NCBI GenBank assembly: GCA_913061385.1
Contig: CAJXTM010000085.1
Span: 1 to 9,183, forward strand
Length of the DNA stretch: 9,183 nucleotides
Reading direction: 5' to 3'
From: an uncultured Rhodopirellula sp.
Lineage (GTDB): Bacteria > Planctomycetota > Planctomycetia > Pirellulales > Pirellulaceae
The notes beneath the pieces were generated by a model. That model saw only the letters and a list, made by a program, of their open reading frames with translations. It was not told the DNA's origin and did no database searches. Positions 1 through 4,478 of this stretch are shown here, piece by piece (positions within the stretch are counted from its first letter, which is position 1; each line of letters begins with the position of its first letter). A program made the position numbers and the translations under genes.

Positions 1-443
1 CGCAGCAAAAAGGCGAACCAATGACCCTCGCTCTACTCGATGTTGACCACTTCAAACTTGTTAATGATAAGTACGGGCATTTCATCGGTGACGCTGTACT
101 CAAGGAAATCGCAAATCTGCTCTTAAGCTCAATCGAACCGGGCATGCTCGCTTCCCGCTTCGGGGGTGAGGAGTTTGCCTTACTGATGCCTGGTTCCGAT
201 GTCAAACAAGCAGCCGTCTTGATTGCTGACATTCTCGAGGAACTCGCGCAAACCCCAATGAGACTCGATTCGATCAAAATCACGGTCACCGCAAGTGTTG
301 GACTAGTTGCAGTCGAAGATGACGAATCATGGGGCTCAGCTTACGTCGCCTGCGATGAAGCGCTCTACGAAGCGAAAACCGGTGGACGAAATCGCTTCGT
401 GATCAACACCCGAACACCTCAGCACGGCTCTACACCAAGCTAA
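1..443 (+). CDS. Diguanylate cyclase GGDEF domain, C-terminal part (5' end outside window)
   Basis: This encodes the catalytic GGDEF domain that condenses two GTP into the second messenger c-di-GMP. The frame is already open at base 3 (QQKGEP precedes the first Met at base 21), so that Met is internal and the true start with any sensor domain lies to the left. Counting from the base-21 Met, residues 7-20 carry the metal/GTP-binding DVDHFKLVNDKYGH motif. Residues 48-52 (bases 162-176) are the signature GGEEF, which is the active form. The usual inhibitory I-site RxxD, nine residues before the signature, reads EPGM, so product feedback inhibition through that site is not expected. The domain ends normally with a Gly-Gly-Arg-Asn stretch and a short tail before TAA. 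No EAL domain follows. The input signal cannot be told from this fragment. Confidence 0.93.
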   Translation, partial: QQKGEPMTLALLDVDHFKLVNDKYGHFIGDAVLKEIANLLLSSIEPGMLASRFGGEEFALLMPGSDVKQAAVLIADILEELAQTPMRLDSIKITVTASVGLVAVEDDESWGSAYVACDEALYEAKTGGRNRFVINTRTPQHGSTPS

Positions 444-591
444 ATCAAGCCAAGTTTCTCATGCCACTTCCATCACCAAGGCGGAAGCGAATCACCGTTG
501 CTGCCGGAATCAGAGCTAGAATCCTCGATCAATCTTATGTTGGGTAAGATCAGCTGCCCCTGCCGAGATGCCATTGGATTGAATCACACAA

Positions 592-610
592 CAATGCTTT
601 GCAAGCATTG
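592..610. repeat. Perfect 8-bp inverted repeat, 3-nt spacer
   Basis: CAATGCTT (592-599) and AAGCATTG (603-610) are exact reverse complements around TGC. No T-run follows, so it is not a typical intrinsic terminator. It could be an operator, an RNA hairpin or a 3'-end stabiliser of the cyclase mRNA. The inverted repeat at 740-761 also begins with AATGC and ends with GCATT. Confidence 0.5.
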
Positions 611-646
611 CCGAGTGTCCGTCGTGATCGCCAATGAGCCAATCAG

Positions 647-671
647 ATCGCCCGCGATGCTCCCTTTTTTT
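647..671 (+). terminator. Weak candidate intrinsic terminator after the cyclase gene
   Basis: ATCGC (647-651) and GCGAT (654-658) can pair. Six bases further on comes a run of seven T (665-671). The stem is short and the gap to the T-tract is larger than usual, so this is only a candidate. Its position about 200 bases past the cyclase stop and just before the proA promoter fits a transcription boundary. Confidence 0.3.
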
Positions 672-713
672 ATTCACGTCGCCCGTTGATCGCGTGGATT
701 TGCCTGATCGACG

Positions 714-742
714 TTGACCCTGCCCGAACCATTTCGGACAAT
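714..742 (+). promoter_or_regulatory. Candidate sigma70-type promoter of proA
   Basis: TTGACC (714-719) resembles the -35 box in five of six positions. GACAAT (737-742), 17 bases later, matches TATAAT in four of six. Transcription would begin near base 749, giving a leader of roughly 40 bases before the proA ATG at 791. This also argues against a proA start at 686, which would lie upstream of the promoter. The inverted repeat at 740-761 overlaps the -10 and the predicted start point. Confidence 0.35.
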
Positions 743-761
743 GCAAGACGCCGCTTGCATT
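740..761. promoter_or_regulatory. Perfect 8-bp inverted repeat over the proA transcription start (candidate operator or leader hairpin)
   Basis: AATGCAAG (740-747) and CTTGCATT (754-761) are exact reverse complements with a 6-base spacer. The element overlaps the predicted -10 and start site and lies 29 bases before the proA ATG. It could bind a dimeric repressor or form a 5' hairpin in the mRNA. The regulator is unknown. Confidence 0.4.
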
Positions 762-790
762 ACAGGAATTGTCTCTTTATCACTGCACCC

Positions 791-2065
791 ATGTCAGCTA
801 AATCTCCTCTTCCATTATCAAAATATTGCCGGCAAACAGCAGAAGCTGCGAAAGCCGCTTCGTATCAATTAGCATCCCTCGATGCCTCGGTAAAAAACAC
901 TTGGCTAACGGAATCTGCCGGTGCACTGATCACTTCAGCCGACTTGATCATGAAAGCCAATCAACGTGACCTCGCAGCAGCTTCGGAATATGAGTTGTCG
1001 TCTGCAGCCATTGACCGCCTGCGATTGGACACGGAGCGTATCGGGGGGATCGCGTCAGGATTACTTGAAATAGCGACGCTTCCTGACCCCGTTGGTGAGG
1101 TCATGGATGGTTTCACGAGGCCAGGTGGGCTGCAAATCCAAAAGAAGCGTGTGCCTTTGGGAGTTGTCTTTTTCATCTATGAGAGCCGTCCGAATGTTAC
1201 AGCAGATGCTGCTGGTATCTGCGTAAAGAGTGGTAATGCAGTGATTCTGCGTGGCGGCAAAGAAGCGATACACAGCAGCCAGGCAATCGTGAACATTCTG
1301 GCCGCAACCGCCAAGCGTTGCGGTGTCCCCGAAGCAGCAGTGCAGCTAGTAGAAACGACCGACCGAGCCGCGGTCGGACACTTCCTTGGGCATCATGAGC
1401 TGATTGATGTCACGATTCCCCGAGGCGGTGAAAGCCTGATTCGGCGGGTGGCCAAGGAGGCAACGATGCCAGTGATCAAACACTACGACGGCAACTGCCA
1501 CGTCTATGTCGATCGCTCAGCGAGCCCCGAAATGGCATCGAACATCGTTGAAAATGCAAAATGCCAACGAATGGGCGTCTGCAACGCTTGTGAATCACTA
1601 CTGATTCACGCTGACATCGCTGAGCGGGCGCTTCCATTAATCGCGGAACGCCTTGCGTCCCACGGTGTCGAGATGCGAGCGGGGAAACGCGCATTGGAAA
1701 TGCTACCGAACGCTGTTGCAGCGTCTGATGAAGACTGGTCCGCTGAATATCTGGGCCCAATCATTAGCGTCGCGATTGTCGACTCGGTGGAACAAGCAGC
1801 AAAGCACATCAACCAACACGGGTCACACCACACCGATGCCATCATCACCGAAGACCTGCGTTCGGCGAATACATTTACCACGCTAGTCGACAGTTCAGCA
1901 GTGATGGTCAACGCGAGTACACGCTTCAATGATGGCGGCGTCTTTGGTCTAGGGGCCGAGATCGGGATTTCAACCGATAAATTTCACGCTCGTGGCCCCT
2001 GCGGGCTCCGAGAACTGACCACTTATAAATACATCGTTCAAGGCAGCGGACAGATCCGGCAGTAA
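791..2065 (+). CDS. proA: Gamma-glutamyl phosphate reductase (glutamate-5-semialdehyde dehydrogenase)
   Basis: ProA catalyses the second step of proline synthesis from glutamate, the NADPH-dependent reduction of gamma-glutamyl phosphate to glutamate-5-semialdehyde (EC 1.2.1.41), in the cytoplasm. The product is 424 residues, close to the usual ~415-430. Family landmarks are intact: a Rossmann-type segment with GNAVILRGGKEA (residues 148-159), the catalytic cysteine Cys264 in MGVCNACES, and the C-terminal ProA signature at 330-351 with the HGSHHTDAI core (343-351). A further conserved block, ASTRFNDGGVFGLGAEIGIS, lies at 375-394. The ATG at 791 is chosen although the frame stays open back to 686, because the added 35 residues match no ProA and a promoter-like site lies between. 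No proB (glutamate 5-kinase) is adjacent, so proline genes are probably dispersed here. No clear Shine-Dalgarno sequence precedes the start. Confidence 0.97.
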   Translation: MSAKSPLPLSKYCRQTAEAAKAASYQLASLDASVKNTWLTESAGALITSADLIMKANQRDLAAASEYELSSAAIDRLRLDTERIGGIASGLLEIATLPDPVGEVMDGFTRPGGLQIQKKRVPLGVVFFIYESRPNVTADAAGICVKSGNAVILRGGKEAIHSSQAIVNILAATAKRCGVPEAAVQLVETTDRAAVGHFLGHHELIDVTIPRGGESLIRRVAKEATMPVIKHYDGNCHVYVDRSASPEMASNIVENAKCQRMGVCNACESLLIHADIAERALPLIAERLASHGVEMRAGKRALEMLPNAVAASDEDWSAEYLGPIISVAIVDSVEQAAKHINQHGSHHTDAIITEDLRSANTFTTLVDSSAVMVNASTRFNDGGVFGLGAEIGISTDKFHARGPCGLRELTTYKYIVQGSGQIRQ

Positions 2066-2067
2066 CG

Positions 2068-2094
2068 TCGCCCCATTAACACAGGATGGGGTGA
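2068..2094 (+). terminator. Hairpin immediately after proA stop
   Basis: TCGCCCCAT (2068-2076) pairs with ATGGGGTGA (2086-2094) as nine base pairs including one G-U wobble, with a 9-base loop, only two bases after the proA TAA. No U-tract follows; an A-run follows instead. It may be a weak or U-less terminator, or a 3'-end mRNA stabiliser. The G-U pair favours function as + strand RNA. Confidence 0.45.
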
Positions 2095-2124
2095 ATATCG
2101 CGAAAAAAATCAATCCCACTGCCA

Positions 2125-2154
2125 TTTCGGTAACGCATCAGCAGATGACCGAAA
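2125..2154. promoter_or_regulatory. Inverted repeat upstream of fliM (candidate operator or leader hairpin)
   Basis: TTTCGGT (2125-2131) and ACCGAAA (2148-2154) are exact reverse complements. Inside them CATC (2136-2139) pairs with GATG (2144-2147) around the loop AGCA, with AACG (2132-2135) bulged. The element lies 41 bases before the fliM ATG. I see no convincing sigma28 or sigma54 promoter beside it, so it could be a protein-binding site or a hairpin in the fliM leader RNA. Confidence 0.4.
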
Positions 2155-2172
2155 AGCAGCAAATGCATTAGC

Positions 2173-2188
2173 AGGAGTCCCACGGGAC
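2173..2188 (+). promoter_or_regulatory. fliM Shine-Dalgarno sequence with spacer hairpin
   Basis: AGGAG (2173-2177) is the only good ribosome-binding match before the fliM ATG at 2196, but it is 18 bases away, too far for normal use. The intervening GTCCCACGGGAC (2177-2188) is self-complementary. If it folds, AGGA is brought to within 7 bases of the ATG. This is inferred from sequence only. Confidence 0.35.
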
Positions 2189-2195
2189 GAATCAC

Positions 2196-3251
2196 ATGTC
2201 CGAAGAATCACTCAGTCAAAATCAGGTCGAAAATCTGCTGAAGGCAATGGAAACCGTCGGCGGAACTCCACCGACCGCTCCGGCAACCGGAGCGACCACG
2301 AAACATGGTCCAGTGGTAGGCAGTATCCCCCACTCATCCAATGGTCCGACAACAAGAATCACTGCCTACGACTTCAAACGGCCCGAGAGGGTTGGAAAAG
2401 ATCAAATGCGAGCCATGCACTCTCTGCATGAAGCATTGGCGCGAAATTTCGGTGCGGCGATCTCGGGCATGCTCCGCACCATGATCGAGGTCAAACTGCT
2501 AAGCGTTGATCAGCTCACCTACAGTGAATTCGTGTTTAGCTTGGACAACCCCAGCTGCTTTAACGTGCTCAAAGCCGACCCGCTGGATGGAAACTGGATC
2601 CTCGATATCGCGCCTTCCCTTTCCTACGCCATCATTGACCGAATGCTGGGTGGTGACCCAAAACCCACCGATACCCTACGCCGACCGCTTACCGAAATTG
2701 AAAATCGACTGATCGGACGTGTCGTCGACATTTTCCTGAACCAACTCAAAGAGTCATGGGAAAACATCGTTGAATTGGAGCTCAATGTCGAAAGCGTCGA
2801 AAGCAATCCGCAGTTGGTTCAGATTGTCCCGCCAAATGAAGTTGTAATCCTCGTGGGATTTGAGTTGATGCTGGGACAAAATCGCGGAATGCTGAACCTG
2901 TGTATTCCATTCAACACCATCGAACACTACAACTCAAAATTGTCCCGCAACGGATGGGTCGGCTACGGAAAAGGAATGCCGACCAGAGAAACCAAAGGCA
3001 AAATCGCGAGCAGCGTAGACCGAGCACCCGTTGATGTCGTGGTCACGCTGGCACGCTCAAAGATCCGCACAGGTGATCTGCTGGACCTTTCTGTAGGCGA
3101 TATCATCACCACAGAAAAAGAAGTCAACGCGCCGCTAGAACTCGCTGTGCAAAATGTCCCCAAGTACAACGCAACAGCCGGTGCCTTCAAAGGGAAAAAA
3201 GCAGTGCAGATCAAATCGACGATTGAAAAGAACAATCCCACTGCAAAGTAG
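2196..3251 (+). CDS. fliM: Flagellar motor switch protein FliM
   Basis: FliM forms the C-ring of the flagellar basal body with FliG and FliN. It binds phosphorylated CheY to reverse rotation, at the cytoplasmic face of the membrane. The 351-residue product has the expected order. An N-terminal CheY-P-binding helix LSQNQVENLLKAM (6-18, the LSQxEIDxLL type) is followed by a Pro/Thr-rich linker (about 20-57). The CheC-like middle domain (about 58-255) opens with YDFKRPERVGKDQMRAM and contains the FliG-contacting loop LGGDPKP (151-157). A C-terminal SpoA/FliN-like domain (about 272-345) includes VDVVVTLARSKIRTGDLLDL. Length and order are normal and nothing is missing. It ends in tandem stops TAG TGA. 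The usual fliL and fliN neighbours are absent, as in genomes with scattered flagellar genes. Confidence 0.97.
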   Translation: MSEESLSQNQVENLLKAMETVGGTPPTAPATGATTKHGPVVGSIPHSSNGPTTRITAYDFKRPERVGKDQMRAMHSLHEALARNFGAAISGMLRTMIEVKLLSVDQLTYSEFVFSLDNPSCFNVLKADPLDGNWILDIAPSLSYAIIDRMLGGDPKPTDTLRRPLTEIENRLIGRVVDIFLNQLKESWENIVELELNVESVESNPQLVQIVPPNEVVILVGFELMLGQNRGMLNLCIPFNTIEHYNSKLSRNGWVGYGKGMPTRETKGKIASSVDRAPVDVVVTLARSKIRTGDLLDLSVGDIITTEKEVNAPLELAVQNVPKYNATAGAFKGKKAVQIKSTIEKNNPTAK

Positions 3252-3597
3252 TGAGCCGCTCCTCACCAACTTTCCCCACCAAGACTCTCTCAAATGACAA
3301 AAGGAGGGAAACTTGTGGAAAAAAAATATCACCAAAAAAATCCACGCCCTGCCTCAGAAAGACAAAAAAACAAGGGATTTGCTAGCATCTAAAGCTTCGG
3401 TGCAACCACATCACTTGCAAATGGGCCGTGACGAAAGACCTTCACCAATGCCACACTTCAAGCCTTGCGAGGGGATGCGATACAGACCGCAGGTAAGCCT
3501 TGAAGGCTTTAAGAGTCTTGCATCCAACCAGCACACGGCCAACGTTGCATGAGCCAGACAACCATGACCGACCAACCCAATTTGGGGGTTCGGTTGT

Positions 3598-3625
3598 GGC
3601 CGCTTGCAAAGAAACGCGAGCGGCC
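3598..3625. repeat. Strong 10-bp GC-rich hairpin
   Basis: GGCCGCTTGC (3598-3607) pairs with GCGAGCGGCC (3616-3625) across the loop AAAGAAAC. Nine Watson-Crick pairs and one T/G wobble make this the strongest single hairpin in the fliM-HU spacer. Confidence 0.55.
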
Positions 3626-3689
3626 GAGAAGGGCGAGTGGCTGGGAAGATCCCCAGCCATCGAGCCATTCTCTGAGAGCCTGACAAAGA

Positions 3690-3717
3690 GGGAACCAAGG
3701 CATTGCCGCTGGCTCCC
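3690..3717. terminator. Possible bidirectional terminator between convergent genes
   Basis: GGGAACCA (3690-3697) pairs with TGGCTCCC (3710-3717) at seven of eight positions, and GGC/GCC (3699-3701/3705-3707) can extend it inward. GTTTGT follows on the + strand and TCTTTGT follows on the - strand. Both are weakly U-rich, so the hairpin could end transcripts from fliM or from the HU gene. The lack of a real T-tract keeps confidence low. Confidence 0.3.
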
Positions 3718-3811
3718 GTTTGTAGGCCTTACAAGATGAGCGGCCTCAGTTCGCCTGAGACTCGCCCTAATTCAAGAACGCACCGAGTGCAGGAATGATA
3801 GCCAAAGAGGC

Positions 3812-4129
3812 TTAGATCATTTCCTTGAGGCCCTTGAGAGGACGAATGGTGAGTTTCTTGCTCGCCGGCTTTGGCTTGAGCCAGATTTCAGTGCCATCAG
3901 CAGGATTGCGACCTTTTCGCTTCGGCTTGGCAGGAACGTCCTTCAGAACGATCTTGCAGAGCCCGGGGATGGCGAATTGTCCAGGGCCACCCTTGGAGAT
4001 TGCTTTCTCAATTTCACCTGCGAGTGCATCAAAAACAGCTGCCACGTCTTTCTTGGACAGCTCGGTCTCTTCAGCGATGTTGGCGAGAATCTGAGTTTTG
4101 GTTGGCGCCTTCAATGCAGCTTTTGCCAT
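3812..4129 (-). CDS. HU/IHF-family DNA-binding protein
   Basis: HU proteins are small dimeric nucleoid proteins that bend and compact DNA in the cytoplasm. The product is 105 residues against about 90 for E. coli HU. After a short Lys-rich lead, residues 10-47 form the two helices of the dimer core (TKTQILANIAEETELSKKDV). The beta-sheet saddle follows with the GQFAIPGLCKI segment (50-60). Residues 71-79, RKGRNPADG, carry the family's RNP signature at the tip of the DNA-clasping arm. The tail LKPKPASKKLTIRPLKGLKEMI part is unusually rich in Lys and Pro. I chose the ATG at 4129 because it starts at a plausible MAKAALKAPTK end and a weak AAGG lies nine bases before it. The gene converges on fliM. 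Planctomycetes often have several HU paralogues, so I assign no symbol. Confidence 0.94.
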   Translation of the reverse strand: MAKAALKAPTKTQILANIAEETELSKKDVAAVFDALAGEIEKAISKGGPGQFAIPGLCKIVLKDVPAKPKRKGRNPADGTEIWLKPKPASKKLTIRPLKGLKEMI

Positions 4130-4207
4130 GGGGAAGAACCTTAAGTGTTGAGTATTTTGGGTCGATTAGGGCGTGATTAACGCATGCCCGTGATTCCTAT
4201 GGGCAAA

Positions 4208-4236
4208 GTGTTATGTCCCTGCGGCAATCCATGCAA
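4208..4236 (-). promoter_or_regulatory. Candidate sigma70-type promoter of the HU gene
   Basis: On the - strand, TTGCAT (4236-4231) resembles the -35 box and TAACAC (4213-4208) weakly resembles the -10 box, with a 17-base spacer. Transcription would begin near base 4200, leaving a leader of about 70 bases before the HU start at 4129. Box matches are moderate only. Confidence 0.3.
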
Positions 4237-4383
4237 CCCGGCTTTGGCCAAAAAACCCAACGTTTTCGGGGGTTTTCCACACGGGGTCTTGACTGACGCT
4301 ACCACAACCGTTCGGAAACCGACCGAATCAATGGTTCCCAAAACGCCGTCCTACCCCCGAATCAAGCGTGCTGGGGATAGTTT

Positions 4384-4408
4384 GCACGTGCCCGTTTTCA
4401 TACGTATG
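4384..4408. promoter_or_regulatory. Two adjacent perfect palindromes
   Basis: GCACGTGC (4384-4391) and CATACGTATG (4399-4408) are both perfect palindromes, with centres 16 bp apart, about one and a half helical turns. A small GGCG-TTT-CGCC hairpin (4408-4418) abuts the second. Such spacing could suit a dimeric regulator, or this may be chance. They lie about 150 bp upstream of the candidate HU promoter. Confidence 0.25.
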
Positions 4409-4478
4409 GCGTTTCGCCGCTGTCTTTTTGCTGACACATTTAGTTCGCAAAACATGCTGTTAGCGGAACACTGCGAAG

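Larger units (their letters stand above)
444..790. other. Intergenic spacer between cyclase gene and proA
   Basis: I find no convincing gene in these 347 bases. Open frames exist on both strands (for example 498-689 on + and 516-746 on -), but they start at non-ATG or badly placed codons, overlap each other and match no family I know. The spacer does hold DNA signals: a short hairpin followed by T7 (647-671), a perfect 8-bp inverted repeat (592-610), and a promoter-like pair at 714-742 overlapped by another perfect 8-bp inverted repeat (740-761). It is best read as the 3' region of the cyclase gene plus the proA control region. Confidence 0.6.
3411..3763 (+). ncRNA. Candidate structured non-coding RNA (unknown family; strand uncertain)
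   Basis: By eye this stretch folds into a closed domain followed by serial hairpins. The closing helix pairs TCA and TGCAA (3411-3413, 3416-3420) with TTGCA and TGA (3545-3549, 3550-3552), then GGCCGTG (3424-3430) with CACGGCC (3534-3540). Nested inside are GGATGC (3473-3478) with GCATCC (3520-3525), AGAC (3484-3487) with GTCT (3515-3518), and AAGCC (3495-3499) with GGCTT (3505-3509). Downstream come hairpins at 3568-3593, 3598-3625 (10 bp, one G-U), 3638-3659 (8 perfect bp), 3690-3717, 3720-3734 and 3745-3759. Wobble pairs at 3605/3618 and 3637/3660 favour the + strand, but the A/C mismatch at 3694/3713 would pair only on the - strand. I saw no match to RNase P RNA, tmRNA, SRP RNA or a known riboswitch core. 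No clear promoter is visible, so it could also be a long fliM 3'UTR or a decayed repeat element. Confidence 0.35.
3252..3811. other. Gene-free region between convergent fliM and HU genes
   Basis: These 560 bases hold no gene I can support. Several short frames are open on both strands because stop codons are scarce, and none has a recognisable product. The left part (3252-3400) is A-rich and contains a perfect anti-Shine-Dalgarno complement, AAAGGAGG (3300-3307), followed by TTG (3313) and GTG (3315) codons. These would give either a 79-residue frame to 3552 or a 25-residue frame to 3392. An ATG at 3294 in the latter frame gives a 32-residue Lys-rich peptide. The right part (3411-3763) is packed with stem-loops, described separately. 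Because fliM and the HU gene converge here, at least one terminator is expected. Confidence 0.6.
4130..4478. other. Intergenic spacer between giant gene and HU gene
   Basis: These 349 bases serve as the 5' region of the HU gene and the 3' region of the giant gene, both read leftwards. A candidate HU promoter lies at 4208-4236 and two palindromes at 4384-4391 and 4399-4408. A weak interrupted stem (4443-4448 with 4463-4469, one bulge) stands just past the giant gene's stop, with no U-run. The + strand frame 4184-4573 runs into the antisense of the giant gene and is not credible. Confidence 0.55.

Noticed and set aside
21..443. ATG at 21 as true start of the cyclase
   Set aside because: The frame is open to the window edge and the Met lies inside the GGDEF fold, right before its metal-binding motif.
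498..689. 63-residue frame with several cysteines (+)
   Set aside because: TTG start, no ribosome-binding site, no recognisable family; the CxC and CxxC pairs are not arranged as a known zinc site.
686..790. 35-residue N-terminal extension of ProA
   Set aside because: It starts at a non-ATG codon, matches no ProA, and spans the promoter-like site and inverted repeat; the ATG at 791 gives the normal family length.
3411..3739. Several 60-95-residue frames on both strands in the fliM-HU spacer
   Set aside because: They overlap each other, have no family features and are explained by low stop density in a GC-rich, hairpin-rich stretch.
3411..3763. RNase P RNA, tmRNA, SRP RNA or group II intron domain V
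   Set aside because: None of their conserved core strings was found on either strand; the stem pattern also differs.
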